A stretch of DNA of 13,395 nt from Bacillota bacterium. Its GTDB lineage: Bacteria; Bacillota; Clostridia; Oscillospirales; Acutalibacteraceae. Positions 1 through 6,342 of the stretch are shown in pieces. The notes under the pieces are model-generated. The model worked only from the letters and a program-made list of their open reading frames with translations. It was not told where the DNA came from and did not search any database. Position numbers and translations under genes: made by a program. Each line of letters begins with the position of its first letter. Position 1 is the stretch's first letter. The stretch spans positions 1-13,395 of the forward strand of contig JAEZRH010000155.1 in NCBI GenBank assembly GCA_023412845.1, read 5' to 3'.

Positions 1-946
1 CCGCACGGCCGATGCTGACGGAATATCCCGGCAGGACGGCCGCCGCTGCCGCGAGGACGGGCACGAGGTCCGGAATCTGCGACGCGTCGACGGCTATAGA
101 GGTCGGGCCGTCGGCAGGCGGCCCGGGGCGAGCGCGGAGCAGGCCGTTTTTCCACTCGATTTCCGCCCCAAGGCGCCGGAAAATGTCCCGGCAGGCCCTG
201 TCGCCCTGCGCGGAGGACGGATTCATGCCGTCGAGCTCGACATCGCCGCCGAGCATCCCCGCCGCGAGGAAGAAAGCCGCCTGCGACCAGTCTCGCTCCA
301 CAAGGTACGAGGGGTCCGGGCGGTAGCGCTGATTTCCGCTTATTTCCCACCCCGTTTCCGTGCGGCGGACGCGGACGCCGTACGCCTGCATGGTCTCCGT
401 GGTCATGTCCACATACGGCGCGGATTCGAGCGGGGAGGTCAGAACGATCTCGCTGCCGCCGCCGAGGAGCGGAAGAGCGAGCAGAAGCCCCGTGATGAAC
501 TGGGAGCTTATGTTGCCCGGCAGTTCGAAACGGCCCGGCTCCAGCCTCCCGCTGACGGAAAGTGGCAGGCCGCCCGTTTTTGTTTCGCACGTCACGCCAT
601 GGTGGGGGAGGCAGTCGAGATAGACCCCGACGGGCCGCTCCGGGAGCCGTCCGCGCCCGGTGAAGACGGCGGGCACGCCCAGCGCGGCCGCGAGGGGAAT
701 CAGAAACCGCAGGGTAGAGCCTGACTCCGCGCAGTCGAGCCGCACGGCGCCTCCGCCCGCCGTAAGAAGGGCGGCGACGGCGCCGCGCGTGGCGGCGATG
801 TCTTCGCTGACGGCCTCTCCGCCGGGCACGGGGTCCTCCCCGCCCGCAAGCGCCGCGCAGATGACGGCCCGGTGCGCCCCGCTCTTCGAGACCGGGACGG
901 CGGCCCTCCCGCGCAGGGAAGACGGAAGGATGCGCACTTCGCTCAT
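1..946 (-). CDS. aroA: 3-phosphoshikimate 1-carboxyvinyltransferase (EPSP synthase), 3' part cut by window edge
   Basis: Transfers the enolpyruvyl group of PEP to shikimate-3-phosphate, the sixth step of the shikimate pathway, in the cytoplasm. The frame opens with ATG at 946 and stays open to the window edge, giving about 315 of the roughly 420 residues usual for the family, so the C-terminus is missing. Visible family motifs are an N-terminal SKSGAHRA (substrate-binding Lys/Ser/Arg), SGSTLRFLIP, a GRLPERPVG stretch, SSQFITGLLLALPLL, the VERDWSQAAFFLAAG block and IPDLVPVLAA near the edge. The start codon overlaps the aroB stop by four bases (ATGA), so the two are almost certainly translationally coupled. 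It is the last gene seen of the aroF-tyrA-aroB-aroA unit. The motifs make the identity firm; glyphosate class cannot be judged from the part present. Confidence 0.95.
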   Translation of the reverse strand, partial: MSEVRILPSSLRGRAAVPVSKSGAHRAVICAALAGGEDPVPGGEAVSEDIAATRGAVAALLTAGGGAVRLDCAESGSTLRFLIPLAAALGVPAVFTGRGRLPERPVGVYLDCLPHHGVTCETKTGGLPLSVSGRLEPGRFELPGNISSQFITGLLLALPLLGGGSEIVLTSPLESAPYVDMTTETMQAYGVRVRRTETGWEISGNQRYRPDPSYLVERDWSQAAFFLAAGMLGGDVELDGMNPSSAQGDRACRDIFRRLGAEIEWKNGLLRARPGPPADGPTSIAVDASQIPDLVPVLAAAAAVLPGYSVSIGRA

Positions 947-1998
947 CGCAGGGCCTCCGCAAGCTCCGTCAGGCGCGCGCGGTCCACAGGGTAGAGAAAG
1001 CTCTGGCCGATCTCCCTGAGCATCACGAGATTTACCTTGTCGCCGCGGGCTTTTTTATCCGACATGGCGGTGCTGACAAGCTGCTGGGGGGACGCGGCGT
1101 CCTGTACGGGCATGTCGAATTTTTTCAGCACGCCCGCGATTTCCTCCGCGGTGCCGGGCTTCGTCAGACCGGCTTTTTCGCCGCATTTCGCCATCATCAC
1201 CATGCCGATGCCGACCGCTTCCCCGTGGGAAAGGTCCCGGTATCCGTGCAGCTTTTCCAGAACATGGCCGAACGTGTGGCCGAAATTGAGCAGCATCCGT
1301 TCGCCGTTGTCGAACTCGTCCTGTTCGACGGCGGCGCGCTTGATCGCCAGATTCTCCGCGATGACGGTTTCAATATCGGACTTCACGTCGGTGTCGCGGA
1401 TCCGGTCGAACAGGGCGCGGCTCTTAATGCAGCCGTGCTTGATGGCCTCGCCCATTCCATCGGCGAAGAAGTGCGGCGACAGCGTCGAAAGCGTATCCGG
1501 GTCGATCAGCACGAGCGCGGGCTGCTGGAACGCCCCCACAAGGTTTTTGCCGAACGGCAGGTCGACGCCGGTCTTTCCGCCGACGGAGGAGTCGATCTGC
1601 GAGAGGAGCGTCGTGGGGATCTGCACGAACGGGATGCCGCGCAGCCATGTCGCCGCGGCGAAGCCCGCCGTGTCGCCGGTGACGCCACCGCCGAGCGCCA
1701 CGACGAAGTCGCTCCGGGTCAGCCGGTTCTGCGCGAACGCTTCATACATGGAAAAAACGGTTTCAAGGCGTTTGTTTTCTTCCCCCGCCGGGAACATGAA
1801 CCTTGCCGTGTGGATGCCCGCCGTTTCCAGCGAGCAGGCCGCCTGTTCGGCGTAAAGCGGCATGACGTTCGAGTCGGCGACGATGACCGTGCGGCTGCCC
1901 GGGCGGAACAGCTTGTTCACTTCCTTCCCTGCGCGGCAAAGGCACCCGCGTTCGATCAGAATCCGGTAAGGGGCTGCGGTATGAACGGTCAGTTCCAT
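943..1998 (-). CDS. aroB: 3-dehydroquinate synthase
   Basis: Converts DAHP to 3-dehydroquinate with NAD+ and a divalent metal, the second shikimate-pathway step. The protein is 351 residues, normal for AroB. The NAD-binding segment GGGVTGDTAGF is followed by IPTTLLSQIDSSVGGKTGVD and KNLVGAFQQP. The metal ligands are visible as E184 (GEAIKHG), H241 in FGHTFGH and H258 in LSHGEAVGIGM. I chose ATG at 1998 because GGAG sits six bases upstream, inside the end of tyrA. An in-frame TTG at 2010 would add four residues but has a poorly spaced ribosome site. The chosen start is one base past the tyrA TAA, and its stop overlaps the aroA start, so the three genes are tightly coupled. No odd features are seen. 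Confidence 0.97.
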   Translation of the reverse strand: MELTVHTAAPYRILIERGCLCRAGKEVNKLFRPGSRTVIVADSNVMPLYAEQAACSLETAGIHTARFMFPAGEENKRLETVFSMYEAFAQNRLTRSDFVVALGGGVTGDTAGFAAATWLRGIPFVQIPTTLLSQIDSSVGGKTGVDLPFGKNLVGAFQQPALVLIDPDTLSTLSPHFFADGMGEAIKHGCIKSRALFDRIRDTDVKSDIETVIAENLAIKRAAVEQDEFDNGERMLLNFGHTFGHVLEKLHGYRDLSHGEAVGIGMVMMAKCGEKAGLTKPGTAEEIAGVLKKFDMPVQDAASPQQLVSTAMSDKKARGDKVNLVMLREIGQSFLYPVDRARLTELAEALR

Positions 1999-1999
1999 C

Positions 2000-2836
2000 T
2001 TATTCTCCAAGTCCTTCCTTAATCAGTCTGCCCTTTCGCAGCAGCGCCTGCAGGGCGGGCCTGTCCTCCGCGTCGATCGCGTCCCGCATCCCGCCGATGT
2101 TCAGAAGCAGCGTGTCCAGTTCCTTTACAAGAGGGACGCGGTTTTCGAGGAAAAGCTCCGCCCACATGGTCTCGTTGATGTTTGCCACGCGCGACACATC
2201 GCGGTAGCTGCCCGCCGAGAATCCGTCGTGTTCCGGGCATTGCGGGCTCATGACGTACGCACACGCGAGCACGTGCGGCAGCTGGCTTGTGAAGGCGATC
2301 ATCCGGTCGTGCTCTTCGGGCGTCGTCTCCACCGTCCGCGTGATGCCAAGCGGGGCGACGGTGCTTTTCAGCAGGCCCACGGCCTCCGCGGGCGCGCCGC
2401 AGGGCACCAGCAGATAACTCGCGCCGAGGAAGAGGTCCGCGCTGCTCACTTCGAAGCCGTGCTTTTCCGTTCCCGCCATCGGGTGACCACCCACGAACAG
2501 GAACCCGCGCTCCGCCGCCTCACGCGCCAGGCGCGGACAAAGGTACGACTTGACGCCGCAGGTGTCCGTCACCAGGCACCCGGGGCGGATGCTGCGGATA
2601 TGCTCCCTCACGAAATCCAGACATGCCTGCGGGTACAGACACAGGAACAGGATGTCAGCCCGCAAGATGTCTTCCTCGCCCCCCGCCTTGCCGATGGCCC
2701 CGCAGTCAAGCGCGGCCTGCAGGACCCCCGGGTCGCGGTCGATCCCGGCGACGGCAAAGTCCGTGTATTTCCGGAAAGCCCTGGCCAGCGATCCTCCGAT
2801 CAGCCCCAGGCCGACAATGACGATGTTCCGTTTCAT
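2000..2836 (-). CDS. tyrA: Prephenate dehydrogenase, without ACT domain
   Basis: Oxidatively decarboxylates prephenate to 4-hydroxyphenylpyruvate, committing carbon to tyrosine. At 278 residues it contains only the catalytic core: an N-terminal Rossmann domain with GLGLIGGSLA (residues about 9-18) and a C-terminal helical dimerisation domain. HPMAGTEKHGF carries the catalytic-region His, and FTSQLPHVLA is the typical second block. The C-terminal ACT domain found in Bacillus-type TyrA is absent, so Tyr control probably lies elsewhere, such as in the DAHP synthase N-domain and the upstream attenuator. ATG at 2836 has GGAGG seven bases upstream. It follows aroF by 51 bases, and that gap holds a promoter and a possible SD-sequestering hairpin, described separately. 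NAD versus NADP preference cannot be told by eye. Confidence 0.95.
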   Translation of the reverse strand: MKRNIVIVGLGLIGGSLARAFRKYTDFAVAGIDRDPGVLQAALDCGAIGKAGGEEDILRADILFLCLYPQACLDFVREHIRSIRPGCLVTDTCGVKSYLCPRLAREAAERGFLFVGGHPMAGTEKHGFEVSSADLFLGASYLLVPCGAPAEAVGLLKSTVAPLGITRTVETTPEEHDRMIAFTSQLPHVLACAYVMSPQCPEHDGFSAGSYRDVSRVANINETMWAELFLENRVPLVKELDTLLLNIGGMRDAIDAEDRPALQALLRKGRLIKEGLGE

Positions 2837-2843
2837 GGCGTTT

Positions 2844-2887
2844 CCTCCGCTTTTGCAGTTTACACTATTATAGCAGAAAAGAGGAGG
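2844..2887 (-). promoter_or_regulatory. Hairpin able to sequester the tyrA ribosome-binding site
   Basis: Directly after the aroF stop codon the RNA reads CCTCCTCTTTTCTGC (2887-2873), and 16 bases later GCAAAAGCGGAGG (2856-2844). CCTCC pairs with the tyrA Shine-Dalgarno GGAGG, TTTT pairs with AAAA, and GC pairs with GC at the loop, interrupted by one mismatch and a two-base bulge. In read-through transcripts the SD would be masked unless ribosomes finishing aroF open the stem. Transcripts from the internal promoter lack the 5' arm. The pairing is visible; the regulatory role is inferred. Confidence 0.45.
2867..2875 (-). promoter_or_regulatory. Internal extended -10 promoter for tyrA-aroB-aroA
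   Basis: On the minus strand TGCTATAAT gives a perfect -10 (TATAAT, 2872-2867) with the extended TGn element. No good -35 is found 16-18 bases upstream, which is tolerated by extended -10 promoters. A start near 2860 would leave a 5' leader of about 24 bases with the tyrA GGAGG exposed. It lies in the short aroF-tyrA gap and would allow expression of tyrA-aroB-aroA independent of the aroF attenuator. Confidence 0.5.
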
Positions 2888-3913
2888 CTATACCACGGAT
2901 TTTCCAAATGCCTTCGCGGCGGCCAGAACGCGTGCCGCAGTGTGGTCGAACTGGTCCGGGGTGAGCGACTGCGCGCCGTCCGAGAGAGCCTTGGCCGGGT
3001 TGTTGTGGACCTCGATGATCAGTCCGTCGGCGCCGGCCGCCACGGCGGCCAGGGCAAGCGGCGGAACGAGCCAGGAAAGGCCGGAGGCGTGACTGGGGTC
3101 GACGATAACCGGCAGGTGCGACAGCTTTTTGAGGATGGGAACGGCGGAGATGTCCAGCGTGTTGCGCGTGTACGGCTCGAACGTGCGGATGCCGCGTTCG
3201 CACAGGATGACCTGCTCGTTGCCGCCCGACATGATGTACTCGGCGCTCATCAGCAGCTCTTCGATGGTGTTGGAGAGGCCGCGCTTCAGCAGGATGGGCT
3301 TGCGCAGCCGTCCGAGCTCTTTAAGCAGCTCGAAATTCTGCATGTTGCGCGCGCCGACCTGGATGACGTCCACGCCCTTTTCGAGGAAAAGATCGATGTA
3401 TTTTTCACTCATGATCTCGGTTACGATGGGCAGCCCGGTCTGCGCCTTCGCCTCGGCCAGAAGGTCGAGTCCCTCGGCCTTGAGGCCCTGAAACGAGTAG
3501 GGCGAGGTGCGGGGCTTGAACGCGCCGCCCCGCAGGAACTGCGCGCCCGCCGCCTTGACCCGCTCCGCAATGCAGCAGATCTGCTCGCGCGTCTCCACGC
3601 TGCACGGCCCCGCGATCAGAGCCAGACCGCCCCCGCCGATCTTTTGTCCTCCGGGCAGGGTGACAACCGTGTCGTCCGGGTGAAATTTGCGGTTCGCCTT
3701 TTTGTACGGCTCCTGCACGCGCTTTACGCTTTCCACACAGTCCTGCGCGGCGACGGCGTCGATATCGATCGACGACGTGTCGCCGATCAGGCCGAGAACG
3801 GTGCTTCCCGTGCCGAACCAGATGTTGACCTTGATGTCGAACTCCTTCTCCAGGGAATGCGAAAATTCTTTTGCCTGCTCGGGGGAACACCCCGGTTTTA
3901 ATACGATGATCAT
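2888..3913 (-). CDS. aroF: 3-deoxy-7-phosphoheptulonate synthase (DAHP synthase), type I-beta with N-terminal regulatory domain
   Basis: Condenses PEP and erythrose-4-phosphate to DAHP, the entry step to aromatic synthesis. I start it at ATG 3913 (341 residues, MIIVLKPG...) because GGAGG lies eight bases upstream. An ATG at 3928 lies in frame but has no ribosome site. Residues 1-70 form the ferredoxin/ACT-like domain (MIIVLKPG... to CVESVKRV), which in Thermotoga-type enzymes binds Tyr/Phe for feedback inhibition. The catalytic barrel follows with AGPCSVE (metal Cys), FKPRTSPYSFQG, QVGARNMQNF, LLKRGLSNTIEE, ILCERGIRTFE, VDPSHASG (metal His) and EVHNNPAKALSDG. It is first in the operon and sits behind a leader peptide and terminator. 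Assignment to the I-beta class is firm; the symbol is a convention, as aroF, aroG and aroA are all used. Confidence 0.96.
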   Translation of the reverse strand: MIIVLKPGCSPEQAKEFSHSLEKEFDIKVNIWFGTGSTVLGLIGDTSSIDIDAVAAQDCVESVKRVQEPYKKANRKFHPDDTVVTLPGGQKIGGGGLALIAGPCSVETREQICCIAERVKAAGAQFLRGGAFKPRTSPYSFQGLKAEGLDLLAEAKAQTGLPIVTEIMSEKYIDLFLEKGVDVIQVGARNMQNFELLKELGRLRKPILLKRGLSNTIEELLMSAEYIMSGGNEQVILCERGIRTFEPYTRNTLDISAVPILKKLSHLPVIVDPSHASGLSWLVPPLALAAVAAGADGLIIEVHNNPAKALSDGAQSLTPDQFDHTAARVLAAAKAFGKSVV

Positions 3914-3958
3914 GATTCTTCCCTCCATTTGATGTAGGCGCAGCCGGCCCGGGCATAT

Positions 3959-3991
3959 AAAAAGCGGCGGAGCTGCTGTCAGCTCCGCCGC
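3959..3991 (-). terminator. Attenuator terminator upstream of aroF
   Basis: On the minus strand a perfect 12-bp stem, GCGGCGGAGCTG with CAGCTCCGCCGC, closes a four-base loop (ACAG) and is followed by TTTTT. It lies between the leader ORF stop (4017) and the aroF start (3913). It therefore ends transcription before aroF unless relieved. As the only strong terminator between promoter and structural gene, it marks the leader as an attenuator. Confidence 0.88.
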
Positions 3992-4016
3992 GAATCCGAC
4001 CCGATGTCACACGGGG

Positions 4017-4154
4017 TCACGCACCGCGTTCCCCGCATCTGCGGAAGATAAGCTTACAGTCAGTCTGTGCGCACACAGAAAAATCCTCCGCCTCATAATA
4101 GAAGCGAGGATAACGGTAATCGCTAAATCGCGCCGCGCAGATAAACTGTTTCAT
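4017..4154 (-). CDS. Tyr/Phe-rich leader peptide of the aroF operon (predicted attenuator peptide)
   Basis: A 45-residue ORF opening at ATG 4154 with AGGGAG eight bases upstream and ending at TGA 4017. It begins MKQFICAARF, followed by SDYRYPRFYYEAEDF. Nine residues are aromatic, and seven of the sixteen residues 10-25 are Phe or Tyr; there is no Trp. It lies just downstream of a consensus promoter, and its stop is 25 bases before a strong terminator, with aroF beyond. This is the arrangement of amino-acid attenuators such as pheA leaders, where a ribosome stalling at scarce Tyr/Phe codons changes RNA folding. Four cysteines (6, 28, 33, 40) make a real small protein an alternative. No family was recognised. 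The reading frame is seen directly; the regulatory role is inferred. Confidence 0.72.
   Translation of the reverse strand: MKQFICAARFSDYRYPRFYYEAEDFSVCAQTDCKLIFRRCGERGA
4079..4109 (-). promoter_or_regulatory. Leader hairpin over the control codons
   Basis: Within the leader ORF, CCTCGCTTC (4109-4101) can pair with GAGGCGGAGG (4094-4085) around a six-base loop. This is nine pairs including one G-U, with one bulged G, and it is followed by ATTTTT. The 5' arm and loop encode Pro-Arg-Phe-Tyr-Tyr, so a ribosome stalled on those codons would melt it. Its 3' arm contains GGCGGAG, a copy of part of the terminator 5' arm (3989-3983). It could be a pause hairpin or a first, weaker terminator; which one cannot be told by eye. 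Confidence 0.45.
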
Positions 4155-4185
4155 TAAGAAATCTCCCTGCAATGCTGTTTGCATC

Positions 4186-4215
4186 ATCATAGTACAAACC
4201 GTGCCGTTCTGTCAA
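4186..4215 (-). promoter_or_regulatory. Sigma-A promoter of the aroF leader/operon
   Basis: On the minus strand a perfect -35 TTGACA (4215-4210), an 18-base spacer and -10 TATGAT (4191-4186, five of six matches). Transcription would start near 4179, about 25 bases before the leader-peptide ATG and roughly 265 bases before aroF. Confidence 0.82.
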
Positions 4216-4347
4216 GACAAAATTTCAGCGGGGACGGATGCCGTTCCTCTCCTTTCAGCAAAACAGTGACTGACTATTCGCCCGATGAATTAAAATCGTT
4301 AACTTGAACAGTTATTTATGGTTTACTATTGCAATAAAGCAAAGGAA
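4216..4347. other. Central part of the divergent intergenic region, no gene seen
   Basis: The aroF and diguanylate cyclase genes are separated by about 530 bases. Positions 3914-4215 hold the attenuator leader and its promoter, and 4348-4444 the cyclase promoter and leader. The stretch between is AT-rich, notably 4285-4347, and contains no credible ORF, RNA gene or strong hairpin. It may hold regulator sites, but none was recognised. Confidence 0.5.
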
Positions 4348-4376
4348 TTGATAAAATTATAGTGGTAGAGTTTAAT
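4348..4376 (+). promoter_or_regulatory. Sigma-A promoter of the GGDEF gene
   Basis: TTGATA (4348-4353, five of six matches), a 17-base spacer and TTTAAT (4371-4376, five of six) lie in an AT-rich stretch. The predicted start near 4383 leaves a leader of about 60 bases. That leader holds a 6-bp hairpin, CGGCGG/CCGCCG (4401-4420), 10 bases before the GAGGG ribosome site. An overlapping alternative, TTGCAA with TAAAAT 17 bases downstream, is weaker. Confidence 0.62.
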
Positions 4377-4444
4377 TTCAGAATTGTTGAAAATTATATG
4401 CGGCGGGATTCCGTCCGCCGGGAAGATAAAGAGGGACGTTGCAG

Positions 4445-6148
4445 ATGGTTGGCGCTGCCAAGGCCGATAAGGAGTCACTGTTGGAATCGCTGGGGTACAG
4501 CGTTCTGTATCTCCGGGACGACAGCCTGTTGACGATTGCCTACGCAAGCCTGTCCTTTTACCGCGCGCTCGGCTACCGCGAAGGCGAGCTTCCCGTTCTG
4601 CGCGCGCCGGGACCGGAGCCGGTCCTGCGGAATGATCCGCCCATCGACTGGGGGCGCGTCAGACAGGAGATCGCCATGAACGGCTATGCCAGGCCGGAGC
4701 TCAGGCTGATCAAGAGAGACGGCCATCATATCTGGATGGATTTCCGGGTCAGCTTTTCGGAAGAGGACGGGTGCTTTTGCGGCATCGTGAGCGACATTAC
4801 GCTCACGCGCCGGTCTCTGCGCATGCAGCGGGAGCAGGCGGCGGAGCTGCAGGCCCTGACCGCGAACGTGCCGTGCGGCGTCCTGCGCTGCCGCGACGAT
4901 GAAGACATGACCATGGATTTTATCAGCGAAGGGTTCTGTATCCTGACCGGCTACCGGCGCGAGGAACTGCGGGAACAGTTCCAGGACCGCTACCTTCTCA
5001 TGGTCTGCGAGGAAGACCGCTCCCTGCTGATGCGGCAGACGCCGCAGGGGCTGCGGCGCAGCCAGGAGACGGGGACCACGTACCGCCTGTGCTGCAAAGA
5101 CGGCAGGATCCTGTGGATCTTTGACCGCGCGAGGAGATATGCCGACTACAACGGCCGCATCTGCATCTACTGCGTGCTGATGGACGTTACGGCCAACAAG
5201 AAAGCGGAAGAGGAGCTCGCCGCAAGCGAAGAACGCTACCGGCTGATCCTGGAGCATGTGACGGACCCGATTTGCGACTACAATTTCACGACGGGGGGCA
5301 TTTATTTCTCTCCGGCATTCGTACAGAAATTCGGCAATGCCTTCTGCTCCCGATATCAGAAGGGGATTGATCAAGTCCTGACGGAATATTCGTTTATCTT
5401 TGAAGAGGATATGCAGGAGTTCCGGAACGGCATAAAGCTTCTCATGCAGAAAGGGCAGGCGCCGGACTGGGAATGCCGCCTGAAGCGGCAGGACGGAAAG
5501 TACATATGGTGCAGCATCCATCCGACCATGTTCTGCGACGGGCAGGGCAGCCCTTCCCGCATCATCATACTGATCTCCGATATCGACAGCAGAAAAAGGG
5601 AGGCCCTCGCGCTGCGGCAGAAGGCGGAGCACGATCTGCTTACCAGCCTTTACAACCGCATGACCACCATGTCGCTCATTGACGAAGCCCTCGCGAAAAG
5701 CGATCCGGCGGACCGGCATGCGCTTTTCGTGGTCGATATCGACAATTTCAAGGAAGTCAACGACCACCTCGGCCACCTCGCGGGCGACAGGCTTATCGTG
5801 CACACCGCTTCCATGCTGCGCAGGCAGTTCCGCGAGGAGGATATCGTCGGGCGGGTAGGCGGCGATGAATTCGTCGTGTTCCTGAAAAATGTGAATTCGC
5901 AGGTCGTGCTCAGCAGGGCCGACCTGATGCTGCAGATCTGCAGAAGGCTTCCCGAAGGGCAGGAGTGTGTGGTCCCCGTCTCCGGCAGCATCGGCATCGC
6001 GCTGTATCCGTCGGACGGCAAAACTTACGAGGAGCTTTTCCGCAGGGCCGACAACGCCATGTACGCTGCCAAAAACAGCGGCAAGAACGCGTTCCGCGTG
6101 TATGTGAAGGGCATAGAAGCCCTCGCGCACAACGGCGGAAAATACTGA
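4445..6148 (+). CDS. Diguanylate cyclase with three PAS domains (PAS-PAS-PAS-GGDEF)
   Basis: Predicted to make the second messenger c-di-GMP from two GTP. The 567-residue protein shows three PAS/PAC units at roughly residues 10-122, 135-250 and 261-388. Each ends in a PAC-type block such as LIKRDGHHIWMDFRVSF, CKDGRILWIF or LKRQDGKYIWCSI. The GGDEF domain follows (397-560), with DLLTSLYNR at its start, DIDNFKEVNDHLGHLAGD and an intact GGDEF at 472-476. RxxD (REED, 463-466) lies exactly five residues before it and is the classical inhibitory I-site. No EAL domain, signal peptide or clear membrane span is visible, so it is probably a soluble sensor; the PAS ligands are unknown. ATG 4445 is preferred (GAGGG nine bases upstream); a TTG at 4439 is possible. 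It is divergent from the aro operon with no evident functional link. Confidence 0.93.
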   Translation: MVGAAKADKESLLESLGYSVLYLRDDSLLTIAYASLSFYRALGYREGELPVLRAPGPEPVLRNDPPIDWGRVRQEIAMNGYARPELRLIKRDGHHIWMDFRVSFSEEDGCFCGIVSDITLTRRSLRMQREQAAELQALTANVPCGVLRCRDDEDMTMDFISEGFCILTGYRREELREQFQDRYLLMVCEEDRSLLMRQTPQGLRRSQETGTTYRLCCKDGRILWIFDRARRYADYNGRICIYCVLMDVTANKKAEEELAASEERYRLILEHVTDPICDYNFTTGGIYFSPAFVQKFGNAFCSRYQKGIDQVLTEYSFIFEEDMQEFRNGIKLLMQKGQAPDWECRLKRQDGKYIWCSIHPTMFCDGQGSPSRIIILISDIDSRKREALALRQKAEHDLLTSLYNRMTTMSLIDEALAKSDPADRHALFVVDIDNFKEVNDHLGHLAGDRLIVHTASMLRRQFREEDIVGRVGGDEFVVFLKNVNSQVVLSRADLMLQICRRLPEGQECVVPVSGSIGIALYPSDGKTYEELFRRADNAMYAAKNSGKNAFRVYVKGIEALAHNGGKY

Positions 6149-6342
6149 GGCAGGCTGAGCCTGCACGCACGGCCGGGCGTGCAGCCCGGCGAAATCGGAG
6201 AGCTTCTTTCGCCCGGACAGTCTGGAACAAGGCTCCCGCAGATAAAAAATATCAACGGAAGTTGCCTAGGCTGCGCCGCTAAACATAAGCTTAGGACTTT
6301 ACGCCGTGCGGAATGGCGGGGGAACGGCGACGCGCCGCCTCC
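6149..6342. other. Convergent intergenic region with overlapping hairpins
   Basis: Between the converging cyclase and aroE-aroK genes lie three perfect stems. They are GCAGGC/GCCTGC (6150-6164), TGCACGC/GCGTGCA (6162-6183) and GCCGGGC/GCCCGGC (6172-6190). The second shares bases with each of the others, so it excludes them. No U-tract follows, so none is a standard intrinsic terminator on the plus strand. On the minus strand a weak CAAC/GTTG stem (6265-6254) followed by ATATTTTTT could serve aroE-aroK. No gene is seen. Confidence 0.45.

Noticed and set aside
2228..3901. Long open frame on the plus strand opposite tyrA and aroF
   Set aside because: It mirrors the codon bias of the GC-rich genes on the other strand, has no ribosome site or recognisable domain, and crosses two well-supported genes.
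3914..3928. Upstream ATG start for aroF at 3928
   Set aside because: No ribosome site precedes it, and its own codons form the GGAGG used for the ATG at 3913. Thermotoga-type relatives also start near MIIVLKP.
3914..4215. T-box riboswitch before aroF
   Set aside because: No T-box core like AGGGTGGNACCGCG and no specifier-stem layout was found. The translated leader with a terminator fits better.
4401..4438. c-di-GMP riboswitch upstream of the cyclase
   Set aside because: The leader is only about 60 bases, with one short hairpin and none of the conserved core of the known classes.
4475..6166. Long open frame on the minus strand opposite the cyclase gene
   Set aside because: It is an antisense shadow in GC-rich sequence. 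The plus frame has intact PAS and GGDEF motifs.
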